64,000 bases of DNA from Volutella citrinella (taxonomy: Eukaryota > Ascomycota > Sordariomycetes > Hypocreales > Nectriaceae), in assembly GCA_034401135.1 (NCBI GenBank), contig JAWZSP010000008.1, positions 2,294,001 through 2,358,000 on the forward strand, written 5' to 3'. Under the pieces are notes generated by a model. The model was given only the letters and a program-made list of their open reading frames with translations, did no database searches and was not told the origin of the DNA. Position 1 is the stretch's first letter. Every line of letters begins with the position of its first letter. Below are positions 23,184 to 35,347 of the stretch, in pieces. The position numbers and the translations under genes are program-made.

Positions 23184-23573
23184 ATGACACACAGCGTCTT
23201 CCTCTCGGCACTGCTCTGCCAGCTCTTGGCCGTGCTCGCCTCCGCCGCCCCCATCGTCGACGAGTCCCTCTCCGCAACCACCGTCGACAATGCCTGGGGA
23301 TACGGCACCGGTGGAGGCATCCTCGGTTTCATCGTCTTGGTCCTTGACGTGATTGGTATTGGTACGTCGCAACAGAGAATCCCTCTAGCTACATCGCCCG
23401 ACTAACAGCGCCTCCCCATTGTAGTCGAAGTTGTCAAGTCCGACCGCGCGCCCGCCTCCAAGATTGTCTGGTGTCTCGTCATCTTCTTCTTCCCCATCAT
23501 CGGCATGGCTGTCTACTACTTGTTCTCGAACCGCAAGGCTCACAACGCCAACGGCTACGAGGCTCTGCCCTAG
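23184..23573 (+). CDS. Small PLDc_N-type membrane protein
   Basis: 108-aa protein from exons 23184-23361 and 23425-23573. The N-terminus is a signal peptide or signal anchor (FLSALLCQLLAVLASAAP, cleavage plausible near residue 22). Two hydrophobic segments follow: GGGILGFIVLVLDVIGIVEVV and KIVWCLVIFFFPIIGMAVYYLF. The pair, with a short basic loop (KSDRAPASK) between them, matches the two-helix phospholipase D N-terminal (PLDc_N) module found as a stand-alone protein in many fungi. The tail NRKAHNANGYEALP is hydrophilic. Cellular role unknown. The splice junction is supported by continuity of the first helix. Confidence 0.8.
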
Positions 23574-24259
23574 ACTATGAGGCTGGCCCAAGCTGCCGTG
23601 GACGCTCCAGGAAGCACCAGCATGTCTGAGAGGACTTTGGGCACTTGGAGTTGGACGGACTGCGTCACATCTAATGGAGGGACGGTACTATAATTGTCTA
23701 CCCGCATGGGTACCTGTGATCAGCTATGACTTTTTTGCGGCGTCGTGATTGAAGTAATGCATCTCGTCCTTGACCAGGCTTTGTTCGTGCGTTCTCGCTG
23801 CAGATTACCTAGACTGTCTAGACTCAAGCAAAGCAGTGACTTCACCCCATATGTGCAGTCTCACCGTGCAGGAAATGGAGGTAGTCTGGTCGCAGGCGCT
23901 CATGAAGACGCGCATCCCAGCGGATGCCTAGATTACACACATCACGCCGCCCAGTGCCCCGCGAGTGTCAGACATGGCTTGCTGGACCTGATCACGATGA
24001 CTGACACATCGACATCACGCGATTTCGCATCATTCATCGGCAAAACATTGCGTTTCATAAAGTTCGTTTCTCATTAAGTAATCATGCTTTTTGCGGCGGT
24101 CCCATCTAGGTCCTCAATGCCCGGTGTCATATGCAGCCATGACAATCTTTAGTTTCGCTCTGTTCTTAGTCCGATATAAAATCACCTAATTACGCCTAAT
24201 CCCAATCATATCCCTGTAGAGGAGAGCAATTTTTGCAAACCACAGCAGTGGTAGCTAGA
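23574..24259. other. Convergent intergenic, nothing recognised
   Basis: About 690 bp between convergent 3' ends. AT-richer near 24140-24200. No feature identified. Confidence 0.4.
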
Positions 24260-25351
24260 CTAGTGGCGCCGCTTGTACGAGGGCACGTCGTTGGTGGCGT
24301 GGGTTGTCGCAAAGTCGACACCTTCACGGGCGAGCTTCTGCCGCGTGCTGTTGGGGTACTTCTGGCCCATGAACCCATCCACCAGCGCCGCACCGATGGC
24401 CGCCGTGGCTACCTTGGCACCCTTGGGGCCTAGCCAGGGACTCTTGTCGCTGCTCGACTTCATGGCGGCCTGGGCACCAGCAGTGAAGGCTGTGCGTGCG
24501 CCCGCTTGGATCATCGGGTTCTGCCACCATGGCACCTTGGCGTTGGCCGTGGCCACTGCCTTCTTCTTTGCCTTTGTCGTAGCGGGCATCGACTGACGGC
24601 GGCTTCTGTCGCCATGGCCGCGATCCCGGGTGCTGCCTCGTTGGCCCCGAGACGGGGAGCGATCGTCAAAGCCCCGTTGGCGGGTGTCTCGATCCCGGGA
24701 CGGCTGCCGACGTCCACGGCCGGATCCTCCAAAGTAGTGATTGTCCTCATCCGACTCCAAGTGCCGGGAGCTACGGCCCCGTTGTCGGTGGTCATCTGAA
24801 GGCTGAGAGCGGTGACGATTATGCGACTTTTTGTGAGAGTCTCGAGGCTCTGGAGAGTAGCGAGATCGAGGGTCGCGAGCGTATGCATCCCGGGCATATA
24901 GGTCTTGGTCATATGCGCCATACCCGGCCGGCTCGATTTGACGCGGCTTGTCTCTGTGCGAGCGAGATGTCCGGGACCGGCGGGGCTTGTCAAATTCCGG
25001 GCTGGGGCTAACATAGCGTCGGTGCTGGTCAGGTCCGGCGCTTCGGCCCCGGTAGACGGGTTCGGCTGGCTCGTATCTGCCATCATGTCGAGAGCGACGG
25101 CTGGGGCGGTCATTTGAACGAGAGGAGCCAAACGGTGCATCAGAGTAGTAGTTGGGGCTGGGGGCTCGACGTCTCTCCGACTTGTGACGGCGGGATGGTG
25201 GCGGCGATCGAGGAGCAGGGCCAGCCGACGAACCTCTCCTGGGAGCATAGGCTGCGTACGGGTCGGCGGCCTCGTAGCTGGGATACGCATCATATGGGTC
25301 GTAGGCTGGTGGAGCCTCATCGCGATGGCGACGAGATCGGTGATGAGCCAT
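24260..25351 (-). CDS. Arg/Ser/Asp-rich low-complexity protein with conserved-looking C-terminus
   Basis: Intronless frame of 363 aa starting at ATG 25351. Residues 1-255 are disordered and dominated by Arg, Ser, Asp, Pro and Tyr (for example RSRRHRDEAPPAYDPYD and SRDRDTRQRGFDDRSP), resembling RNA-binding RS/RGG-like regions. The C-terminal 100 residues differ: a Lys/Ala stretch (KAKKKAVATANAKV), then PWWQNPMIQAGARTAFTAG and GAKVATAAIGAALVDGFMG, an Ala/Gly-rich segment like a glycine zipper or amphipathic helix pair. This architecture recurs in filamentous fungi as far as I recall, but I do not recognise a named function. Codon use and the uninterrupted long frame support coding. Confidence 0.72.
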   Translation of the reverse strand: MAHHRSRRHRDEAPPAYDPYDAYPSYEAADPYAAYAPRRGSSAGPAPRSPPPSRRHKSERRRAPSPNYYSDAPFGSSRSNDRPSRRSRHDGRYEPAEPVYRGRSAGPDQHRRYVSPSPEFDKPRRSRTSRSHRDKPRQIEPAGYGAYDQDLYARDAYARDPRSRYSPEPRDSHKKSHNRHRSQPSDDHRQRGRSSRHLESDEDNHYFGGSGRGRRQPSRDRDTRQRGFDDRSPSRGQRGSTRDRGHGDRSRRQSMPATTKAKKKAVATANAKVPWWQNPMIQAGARTAFTAGAQAAMKSSSDKSPWLGPKGAKVATAAIGAALVDGFMGQKYPNSTRQKLAREGVDFATTHATNDVPSYKRRH

Positions 25352-26155
25352 AGCTTAGTCTTGGCCCGAGAGTGTGATGTGATGGGAAGGTAGCTAGAAG
25401 CGATGTATGATGAGGGGAAGAAGTGTAACCAGGCACACTACTTTTGTAGACAAGAAAAGCCAAGAGCAGTGCCCCTCTGAAGAGGCAAACAGAGTGGAGA
25501 AGTAGGATCGGTCGTCTGCGTGATGGAGGGTATGAAATGCCCTAAATTCACCAACAGTCAGGGTCCAAGGCGATGGATGCCTATTTGTATTCCCAGAGGT
25601 TGCAGGTGGGAAATGCAGGGTATCAAGGAGTCATGACCTCTTGGGACAATGATCCTCAGCCGGGAACCACTTGGCTGCCTCGAATTCCCACATGCGATGT
25701 GACCTGGGAGGCTTCCCCGGTGGCGGGCGGACGGGTGTTGAGACAATGAACGACCTGGACGTGGGGAACAAAGCTGGGGCTGAGTCGCCGGCTTCAGTGG
25801 CGCGCCCAGTGGGAGCTTGGGAGGCCACCCAGAGGCAGCCAGAGGGGCCACTAGAGCTGCCAGACGGCTACCGACAGAAGAGTCAGCGCCTGCGATCCTG
25901 GCACCAAATGCCGCGTGATGGCGTCGTCGCGCATCCAAGCTGCATCCAAGGCGCCATCCAATGCCCAGGCGATCAAGTCCGATTGACAGCCAGACAGCCT
26001 AGCCGGCAGGGGATGTCCGGCTGGTCTAGGGCATCCTCCGGGCCTAGTCAGACTAGTCTGATGCCATCGCTGGCGGGTGGGAGGCCTGGCAAACTTGGCA
26101 AACTACCAGACCCCCAAAGCACCGATCGCAGCACCATCGTCAGGGTCCAGCTGGT

Positions 26156-26216
26156 TGACGTCATGCGACCCAAGCCGACGGGTGGGTGAGCGACAACACA
26201 TCGCCAGCTGACGTCA
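26156..26216. promoter_or_regulatory. Pair of CRE palindromes (TGACGTCA)
   Basis: Perfect TGACGTCA at 26156-26163 and 26209-26216, 53 bp apart start to start. This 8-mer is the full ATF/CREB site bound by fungal bZIP factors. Function here is unproven; the nearest gene start (25351, minus) is about 800 bp away. Confidence 0.5.
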
Positions 26217-29200
26217 AAGAAAGGAACGCTGAGGGTCGCGTTTGGTCAAGCAGCCTTGGAACCGGCTGTTTTAGGGGTTTGCACTCACAGTTCCTGGCCT
26301 CTGACTGCACCACGCTCCATACTGGCGCAAACACGATGCCCGGCCTGTGACCCAGACTTATCAAGCCGCTACAACCACGAAGCGATCTCCTGCCCCGTCA
26401 TCCCTCTCTGTGCGTACCCGTGTCTCGACGATGCGTTCCTCACAGCAAGGAAGGAAAATTTCATCACCACGCAGCCCACACGAGCCTCCTTGGGTGACTG
26501 AGTCGCCTCAGGGCAGGAATCTTCCACGCATGGTGTGACGATCGGCATCAGCAACGACATCGTCCCCAAAGTCGCACCATGCCTGCCACCCAAGTCGAGG
26601 GAAGAGGACGAGGTCGACGTGGAGCGAGGCAAACGGGTCATCTTGGTGCTCTCGTCGGACCAAGCATGGTCGGCTGGGCGGCCAACATGACGAGGACGAT
26701 GACACCATGAATCCCGAGCCAGCAACAGCATGAATGGGTGCTTGTGACGGAGCCCTCGAAGCCCATAGGTGATGGTTCAATGTTGGCCTGCTGTTACCTG
26801 GTAAGCAGGTGTGTTTTCAAGAATGGTCACACGTCGTGCTACCAGAAGGTTGCTGGAATGCGGCATGCCCTAGGTCAGCTGGACGACACTAGTAGTGAGT
26901 TGCTTGCTTCATTGCTGGAAACGGCCATCTCGCTGCTACAATTCGCAGTATGTGTTCGCCATCAAGACTCGGCCGCCATCACTTCTTCTGCTCCATGGGG
27001 CTCTGCTCGCACCCTGATCCTCCCCTGCAGGCTGCATGTCGGGTGGCCCCATACGCCGTATTTGTCGTTGCATTTTGCGATGCTCTCCGATGTAGGTCCG
27101 TGTCACGGTCTCCTGATTTGGCGGCTAGGGCTGCTTCGGGATCTCCAGTGCCCATGTTGTGCATCCCAGATTCCCAGCTCCGCCTTGCGGGGGGGCTTGC
27201 AAACCAACGATGGATTGCCCATGTTGTGGTGATGCATGCGGTTTCAGGTAGACCTATTCCCGAGGTAATCAGGAGTAATAGAGAGCAGCCGCTGATGGAG
27301 ATGGCTTTCAGCCGCCTGTCACAGAGCTTCACGAGGCATGACTTGTACCCTAGCTTTTGGGTGGATCGCCAGATCTTGTGCCTTGTCCCGTTGTACGTAA
27401 AAGCGCGTGGTCCGTTGACGTGCTTGTTCCCCTAGTGGGCGGGGCAGAGAGCAGCTGGTCCTCGAAGCAGTGAGATCCCAGCGTTGCCTCGGGGCATGAT
27501 TGCGGCTGCACAGCTGCGTCTGGCTGCTGTTGGTTGGTGCGCATTGTCGGTGTTTGATGGTGAATCAATAGATGAAGAGAAATGAAGCAACTCCAGCCTA
27601 ATACAGCCCCGCGCCTAACCCCCAGAGGCAGCTACTGTGTAAGTTGGCATTCTAATTATGCTCATTCGCGCTCAGGTCACGGAAAGAGCGCCCAGGGTGT
27701 CTCGATCTTGCCGCTTTGGGGCCCAGGGCATCCACTGTAATCCGTTGCGCCTTCCCCAATCCCCACACGCCGGTTGATGCTCACTAAAACCTCTTAGCAT
27801 TAGAAACTTATCTCGTGATCGGCTGGACCCCTTCGACCAATACAACCCCTAAATCATGCCCCCTCATCATCTTCTTCCTATTAGGCGAGATCGAAGCGCA
27901 TAACGCGCACGGTCTGTTCGCGGCGCAATATGAATCGGGGCAATCTCAGCGGCACAGCATCAGCATCCACCGTCCGTTCTACAGTCGTCGCGTCGCCGTC
28001 ACCTTCCGAGCTTCCAACAGAGTCAGGTCAGGAGGCGCCTCAGCCATGGCCCCATCGAACCAGGCCGAGCACCAGGATGGAGAACCAACAGCTCGTTGGA
28101 ATTACGGGTTCCCTAGCTCTGTATGTGCTCCATGTGCTGTATGCGCTGCGCTGTATGCGTGATGAATGTGCAACGACAAATCCCCGAGTGTACATCCCAC
28201 CAGGACGAGCTCAAGTCCGCACAGAATCTGCTGTCCGCCCAACCAAGCCAACCTCCAGTTTCGACAAGCTCGGGCAGCTTTTTCCCGTCGATCTCTGCGT
28301 GCCATGAGATCAATCGCCGTCATACGCCATCTCGCTCAGCCGGTTTTGGATCAGACAGCAGGCGTGATGATTACTGGATTCCTGAATGCTCCGATGCCGA
28401 CAAAATCCACCCAAAAAAAGCGGACGCCGCTAGCGGCGAGTCAGCGGCCCGGCCTTCTAGAAGCCCCACGACAAGACCATTGAGACGGGAGCATGAAACA
28501 TGAGACAGCCGCAGGATCCTCCCTACCCACCCAAGCAGCACTGCAACAGAGCAGCCGCCGCGGCTCCATCAAGCGGACTGTAATAACTGCCCAAAGCTCG
28601 TACTGCATGGTGCGTCCTACCTACCCATGGTAATACAGCACGTAGGGCCGCGGAGCCAACTCTGAAGTGGCTCACACAAGCACACAGGAACCCGCACGCG
28701 AGCAGCCGAGGTCACTCACAGTCGAGCACTGTCGAGGGGTCCGGTCCCCACTCGCCGCTGCTCGTAGTGAATGGTAGGTAATGTTGCCAGACGTTGCCGC
28801 GCCATGTCGTGTCAACGATTGCATTCGCATGTTCACAGCTGAGGCGGCACCTATCCACACATGATACAGGACCATTCTCCTCGGGCTGCGCACCCCTGTC
28901 CTCAGTCGAACCACGGTTTGTTTCGTCGAGCCAGCTTGGGAGGAAGCGACTTTCCCCTTTGAGAGTGGAAAGCAGCTAATTCAGCGGATGGACGGGTGCC
29001 GGACGAGCTGTGTGCAGTACCACCGTGACGCTGCTTGGTGCGCATCAGCGGCCGGCCTACAAGGCATCTCGCCTCGGATTCTGTGCATCTCGCTCCTGGG
29101 TCGTCTTTTGAAGCATCGTCAAGGCTAGAAACTGAAGCGGAGCACCATTGGGAGAGATGGCATGGCACAGTAGGCCATACATAGCATGGGTCGCTACGGG

Positions 29201-30437
29201 TGAGGCAGGCATTGATGATGGCCACATGCAAATTGCGGGCCCTGGGCAGTGCTGCTCACACAGTTCAAGTTCATGGTGGCCACAGACCACAGATACCGGA
29301 GCAGTGTGGCATCGGACCAACCAGCTGAAAGCCAGCCGAAGCCGCCAACGCCTAGACATGCCATGCCACCGACGCTAGACGCAATGACGGCGACCGTGAC
29401 TGGCTTGAGTCGCTTGATCCGGTCCCAGAGTGGCAGCGCCCTTTTGTGGCGCCGGCTTCTTATCTCTGTAGCCCCACCTCTGCTCGGTCAAGGCCGTGGC
29501 AATTCCCAGGTCACTGGCGTGGGGACTGTGTGTGAGAAGGCCCAGAAGAGCCACTGCGCCGCCGGCCCATTGCCTGGAGACGCCCTCCCAATGCAGTTTA
29601 GACGGCCTGCGGAATGAGACGACGGAGACGTGCCGAGAGCTAGCCATGCTGCGCAGGTGGTTCGGAATCGGGGGTGGGACTGTGGGTGTGAGTAAAAAAA
29701 AAAGGGCCCCTAGCAACCTGACGGCGAAAAAAAAAAATCGAAAAGTTGCGGGGACCAGATGGACCGGGAAGGCAAGAACGGACGAGATCAAAAAGAGATG
29801 GGGACCCTTCCTGGAACTGGCAGTCAGGTCACTGCCTCCACTGCAATCCTCAGCCCTCCCCTTCTCTCGTCGAGATAGCACGCAGCTTCTCGCACCGATG
29901 CCGAATTGAAGACTCCCCCCGTCTGCCACTGAGCTTCCAGTATAACTAGCCCGCCTACTGTGGCGTAACTACCAATCGATACCGGATCGCGCCGCCCCAC
30001 GACATCCCAGGCGCCCAGGACCCTCCCGTCGCTATCTTGAGAGCCTCAGCTCGCCTGGCGCCGATAGCCTGCTTCTTATCAGCAGTCTTGCACCTCGGAC
30101 CTGTCCCTGTGTGCCCCCCGACGCCAGAAGGAATCCTTCCCGCGTGGCTTGTCGCATCTCGCCGCTTTGCGCCAGTGTCTCTCCGCAATCCTCTTGTCGC
30201 TGCAGCCCGCTCTTGTGCAGCAGCTACCGCGAACGCATCCGCGAACCCCAGGCCCAGTCAGTGATCGACGCCTTCGTTTCGTTGGCGCTGTCTGCAACCT
30301 CCCTGTAGGTAGTACATTTCGCAGCCCCTTCTCGCGCCAAGCTGAGGGGCTTCTTCTATTCATGCACCCTTCCATCCAGCAGGAGTAGCGGTGCCAGCTA
30401 TCGCATAGTTAGTCGGCGCATAATAGCTCTCACGCTT

Positions 30438-30513
30438 ACACTGACACTCACACTCACACGCACATGCACATACACACACACACACACAATCACACACACA
30501 CATCCACTTACAC
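30438..30513 (+). repeat. CA-rich microsatellite
   Basis: Imperfect (CA)n/(CACT)n array of about 75 bp, roughly 600 bp upstream of the azgA start codon. It generates a His/Thr-rich open frame that is not a credible gene. Confidence 0.85.
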
Positions 30514-31107
30514 TCGCTCCGTCATCCAATACCCTTCATCCATTTGCAAGCCAACGACTCCAGCTTGCTCTTACCTCATGGCTTCTCTGCTATCTTGCCA
30601 AGATCCACACCCAGGCCCCTCCACCCATCGCGGACCTCCCCCTCCCCTCTTCCCCCGTATCTATCAATATCACGGCCTCTTCCTTGTGCGAGCCCAGACT
30701 GGCAAACCCCATGTCCGGCCACCACGTCCACGTCCATCCATCCCCATTCAGGCCCCATGCCCGCCCCCAGTCAGCCCACCCCCTCCCCCATGCCACCCAC
30801 ATTCAATCTCCGTTTCTCTCTGGGCCAATGCCTCTATCTATCTGCGCTTTGTCTAACCTGACCAGCATAGTGGCGCTTGGACTGTAGAGATCGGCACCAC
30901 CGCTCCTCTCGCCAGCGTACGAACCGCTCCCTTGCCGTCGTTGGTATAAACATCGACCGCGCCGCTCCACAATCCTTCGAGTTCTGCTCCCTTCAGCAGG
31001 ACGGACAGCAGCCCACCCCCGTGCGCCAACTCCACGAGGTACCGACCAACAAGCCTCCCAGGCTTCAACTTGATCCCCAACCCTGTGCGACCAGCCAATA
31101 ATTCATC

Positions 31108-32964
31108 ATGACTTGGGTCGCCAACACAAACCGCAAGATCGCGGCCTCTGCCGTTGGTCGATGGTTTAAGCTTGAAGGCTCCGGCGTTGTAAGTCAACCC
31201 TCATCCTCGCGCACCCCATGCGCCCGACTGTTTTCGACGTACATCGCGCTAAACATGGTTATCCTTGCTCTATAGCCCAAAGAGCGCAAGGGCTCCTTCT
31301 TCTTCACTGAGATGCGTGCCGGCATGGCCTGCTTCTTCGCCATGGCCTACATCATCGCCGTCAACGCCTCCATCGTCTCCGAGACTGGTGGTACCTGTGT
31401 GTGCAATGGCGGCAGCTCGGACCCGACTTGCGAGTTCAACGAGGAGTATGCTCTCTGCCAGCAGGAAGTCCGACGTGACGTTGTCACCGCCACCGCCGCC
31501 ATCTCCGCCCTCGGCACCTTCTTCATGGGACTCTGCTCCAACATGCCCGTCGGTTTGGCCCCTGGAATGGGTCTGAACGCCTACTTCACCTACAGCGTCG
31601 TTGGAGTTCGTGGCACCGGCAGTGTTCCCTTCGAGGTTGCTCTCACGGCCATCTTCATCGAGGGATTCATCTTTTTCGGTCTCGCCGTCTTTGGAATGCG
31701 ACAATGGCTTGCCCGAGCTATCCCCAAGTCCATCAAGCTTGCTACCAGTGCTGGTATCGGTTTGTTCCTTACTCTGATTGGTCTGACTTATGGTGAGGGT
31801 ATTGGTCTGGTCGTCGGCGATACCTCCACGCCTCTCTCTCTCGCTGGTTGCTCCCCCGAGAACAAGTTCAAGGCTGGAGACCTTGGCGGCGCTCCCGGCA
31901 CATGCCCTGGATGGGACAAGATGCGATATCCCGCCATGTGGATCGGTATTTTCTGTGGTGGTATCTTCACTGTCGTTCTCATGATGTACCGTGTCAAGGG
32001 TGCCGTTATTGCCGGTATCCTGCTCGTCAGTATCATCTCTTGGCCCCGTGGCACTCCCGTCACCTACTTCCCCTACACCCCCCTCGGTGACTCCAGCTTC
32101 GACTTTTTCAAGAAGGTGGTCGACTTCCACCAGATCAAGAACACTCTCAATGTTCTCAAGTTCGACGTTTCGCAGTACGGTGGTCAGTTCGGCCTGGCCC
32201 TCATCACCTTCCTCTACGTCGACATCCTCGACTGCACCGGAACCCTGTACGGTATGGCCCGCTTCGCCAACCTGATCGACCCCGTCACCCAGGACTTTGA
32301 GGGCTCTTCCGTTGCCTACATGGTTGATGCCATCTCCATCTCCATTGGTGCCGTTCTAGGTGTGCCTCCCATCACCGCCTTCGTCGAGTCCGGAGCTGGT
32401 ATTTCCGAGGGCGGTAAGACTGGTCTGACTGCCATGTCTGCTGGCGTCTGCTTCTTCATCTCCGTCTTCTTCGCCCCCATCTTCGCCTCCATTCCTCCGT
32501 GGGCCACGGGCTGCGTTCTTATCCTCGTCGGTTCCATGATGATGATGGCCGTTACCGAGATCAACTGGAGGTATCTGGGAGATGCCGTCCCCGCCTTCCT
32601 CACCATTGCCCTCATGCCGTTCACCTACTCCATTGCCGATGGTCTCATTGCTGGTGTCTGCAGTTACATCCTCCTCAACACCCTCATCTGGGCCATCAAG
32701 ACAGTGAGCGGCGGTCGCATCGTTCCTCCCAACTACGACGAGCGCGATGGCTGGACATGGAAGATTCCTGGCGGCTTCTTCCCCGGCTGGCTAGTCCGCC
32801 TCTCCAAGGGAAAGAAGGACTTCTGGCGCGAAGATCAGCCCGCAGTTGTTGAGACCCAGGCCCATGGCGACAACTCCGTCAGCGGAAAGGAGAACGGCTC
32901 CGATCACGAGCCCGAGCAGGCCTCCAAGGAGGCTACCGTGTCCGTCCCTCCGAAGAAGGATTAA
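31108..32964 (+). CDS. azgA: Adenine/guanine/hypoxanthine permease AzgA
   Basis: Plasma-membrane purine:H+ symporter of the AzgA (NCS2-related) family, 589 aa, close to the about 580 aa of characterised fungal AzgA. Exons: 31108-31188 and 31276-32964. The N-terminus MTWVANTNRKIAASAVGRWFKLEG and the start of helix 1 (FFFTEMRAGMACFFAMAYIIAVNASI) fit the family, as do GLAPGMGLNAYFTYSVVG, TAIFIEGFIFFGLAVFGMRQWLARAIP, TSAGIGLFLTLIGL, FLYVDILDCTGTLYGMA and VPPITAFVESGAGISEGGKTGLTA. About 12-14 hydrophobic segments are visible. A Cys-rich loop (GTCVCNGGSSDPTC) lies after helix 1, as in other AzgA proteins. The acidic tail is cytosolic. A 5.8-kb gene-poor stretch precedes it. Confidence 0.95.
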
Positions 32965-33382
32965 ACCATACCGTTGTCGGCGAGTAGGCCACTAAAAGTA
33001 CATTCCCCTGTCAGCCCTAGTTGGTTTCATGTTGGCTGCTCCACTGTGTAAGACAGCAGTCTGTATCGAGTTGTTGCGTTCTAGGTCAACAGGCTGGCGG
33101 ACGAAGATACCCACTCCATATAGCGCGAGATTAGCAGAAGGAAAGTGGAAGCGCAATATGATTTGATACTTGGAGATGTACTATTGCGGCGTGTGTTGAT
33201 AGTATAATATTTACGAAGCTGTGCTTTTGTTAAACAGTTGCCCCCCCCCCTTGAATAACGAATGTCTGTGACATGTGAAAAGCTCGTCAAATCGTGAGGC
33301 CCAGCGAATATGGGCGACTTTGCCATCTTGTTGCGATGTCATCATCCGGGAACGACCGGGTGGCTGTTGATCCATTCATCAT
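32965..33382. other. Convergent intergenic
   Basis: 418 bp between the azgA stop and the 3' end of the oxygenase gene. Contains a run of ten C at 33241-33250 and nothing else recognised. Confidence 0.4.
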
Positions 33383-34719
33383 TTACGACATGAGAGCAAT
33401 GTGCTTCAGTTCGCTACTCGGGTCAGTGCCTGCTGTTCGAGAGACGTCTCTGCCGACATACCTTTGCACTTGCTCGCCCACCTTCATGGGCAGATACTCT
33501 ACATCGCGGCCCTCGTCTCGACCCAGGGCACGCTTCTCCTCCCGGAGGACGCGAGCTCGCTCGGCTAGCGCCGGGATAGGAGCGAGGTCAAAGTCGGAGC
33601 CGAGGTGCCAGAACAGGGTGCTAGAGATGCGGACAAGGGGCCGGTCTGGGAACTGCTCCTTGCGGCGCTCGATGGTCTCAAGCGTCTTCTCGTTGATGAC
33701 GACCTCGTGGAAGCCGGCCTTGATGAGGCCGCCCGTCAGGTGCTCAATCTGCTTGCCAGCCTGAACAAGCAGGTAGTTTCCAGGAGGGATCTTGACAGGG
33801 ATGCGGTTGCCCGTGTTGCGCGCCCAGATGTGCAGGCCCGGGTAGCGCGAGCGGCCGTGAATGGTGAGGAAGTTGAGGTCGGTGTGGAAGCCGGCGAGGA
33901 TGGTATCCTTCTCACCGTACTTGACCAGGTCTGAGGCTGTGGGTGCCAGAAGATGGGGACTATGGCATCGTCAGATATCGTCGACGGCGGGAGGAATCAG
34001 TCCCATGAAGATCTCGTTTTTAATACATACCCGTAACGACCAGCGTCGCTGAAGTACTCCGCAGGCAGGCCAAGGCCGATGGCCGCCATCTCAGCGAGCT
34101 TGGCGACACTACGGAAACAGTCAGAATGAAGTCCTCACTTCAACAGCATTAACAAGATTGGGCGCCCAACTCACGAGTCCTTCATCGAGGATCCCCACTT
34201 GTTCATGGCAGGCTCCCAGCGCTCCCGGATGTGCGGCGCCTCAGGGACGACATTAGGGGCGTTGAGGCCTGGGAACTTGGTCTCAAACGGTGGCTTCTCG
34301 GCCATGCGCCAGAAGAAGCGGCACTTTGGGTCGGGCGAGTGCGCCGAGATGTCGAGGGGCCGCTGGGACGGGTGCAGACGCTGGATGACGTCGAGGCAGG
34401 GCTCATCGACGGCGCACTTGGGCTTCTCCGTGTTCTCCAGCGTGACACCGACCTGGTAGCCCAGCTCTGGGCGCTCATCCTTGCGCAGCGCCTCGTCGGG
34501 CTGCGCGAAGTAGTCCTCGAGCAGGTCGAGGAAGGCCGTGTTGTCGTCCTCGGACACGCTGGCGTGGCTGAGCACAAGAGCGCCGTACGTGATGAGGGCA
34601 TCGGCAGCCTTGCGGCACTCGGCCTGCACCTGTGCCGAGTCACGAGGCTGGCTCAGATAGAGGTCGAGGTCGATAATGGGCAGGTCCATCGGGAGGTCTT
34701 CTTGCGGCTGCGACGCCAT
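33383..34719 (-). CDS. 2-oxoglutarate/Fe(II) oxygenase, isopenicillin-N-synthase-like
   Basis: 383 aa. Exons on minus: 34175-34719, 34031-34108, 33462-33959 and 33383-33413; all junctions GT-AG and in frame. The N-terminal DIOX_N part begins LPIIDLDLYL. The double-stranded beta-helix core supplies Fe ligands His233 and Asp235 (AGFHTDLNFLTIHG) and, after LLVQAGKQIEHLTGG, His292 (GFHEVV). The usual HRV at the last ligand is HEV here. The final 10-residue exon completes a helix (VGEQVQSELKHIALMS). Such enzymes hydroxylate or desaturate small molecules with O2 and 2-oxoglutarate. Substrate unknown; it is convergent with azgA, which alone does not imply a purine substrate. A TATA-like TATATAT on minus lies at 34844-34850. 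Confidence 0.85.
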
Positions 34720-35347
34720 GCTTACAGTTCTCTTGGTGCTTATGACCGAGCGACGGCTTTCGTGCTGAGGCTAGTTCTGTCGGGGGCGCAACAGAAGAGG
34801 ATGCGAGGAGAGGGCAGACCGTGAAGGAGGTTAGCCTTAATAGATATATACTCCGCCATGACCAGCGCGTGTAAGGCAGGTGGGTGGTATCGATGGAGAT
34901 GTTGTTGGCATTCCATCTATCTTGATTGGTCACGAGTTCGCACCAGTGGCGGAGGCTGCCGATGCCCGACGACATGGATCATGGGGCAGCCTTGGACAGC
35001 GACAAGAGAGGGCATATGTCCGGCTTCAGTTCACGGGTCAAGTCAATGAAATATAGGCGCACGTTGATGATAAGATAGCCCGGTGCGATGTTACTGATCC
35101 AGCAAGCAACACCCAGGGTCTTGCTTGGGTGCGCAAGTTGCAGGTGGAATCACGTGCCCAACCCATAGTCAGCCATCAACCACAAGAAACGAGACCAACC
35201 CCAGGTTGTTGGATGTGAAATTGACAGTTTATATTTCTTCTTTAGCTTGAGAAAATCCACCGCGCCGTCGAGGCATCATTGAGTTGCCCGCTCCCGGGTA
35301 ATATACACACAAACCACACCCCCGTCCCGCTTCATGGCTCCCTGCTT
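34720..35347. other. Intergenic with a TATA-like site for the oxygenase gene
   Basis: 628 bp. TATATAT on the minus strand at 34844-34850, about 125 nt upstream of the oxygenase ATG. Otherwise nothing recognised. Confidence 0.4.

Larger units (their letters stand above)
25352..31107. other. Long (5.8 kb) stretch without convincing genes, upstream of azgA
   Basis: Short open frames occur on both strands but none has family motifs, consistent splice partners or sensible composition. The interval holds two CRE palindromes (26156-26163, 26209-26216), homopolymer A runs near 29695-29705 and 29729-29739, and a CA-rich microsatellite near 30438-30513. The last kilobase before the azgA ATG is strongly pyrimidine-rich, consistent with a long promoter or 5' leader. 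Confidence 0.5.

Noticed and set aside
29375..29929. 184-residue minus-strand frame with a hydrophobic middle
   Set aside because: The hydrophobic stretch comes from poly-A/T runs in the DNA; no motif, no splice partner, and overlapping frames on plus are equally long.
30464..30856. Plus-strand open frame starting in the CA microsatellite
   Set aside because: His/Thr then Pro-rich sequence produced by simple repeats and pyrimidine-rich leader DNA.
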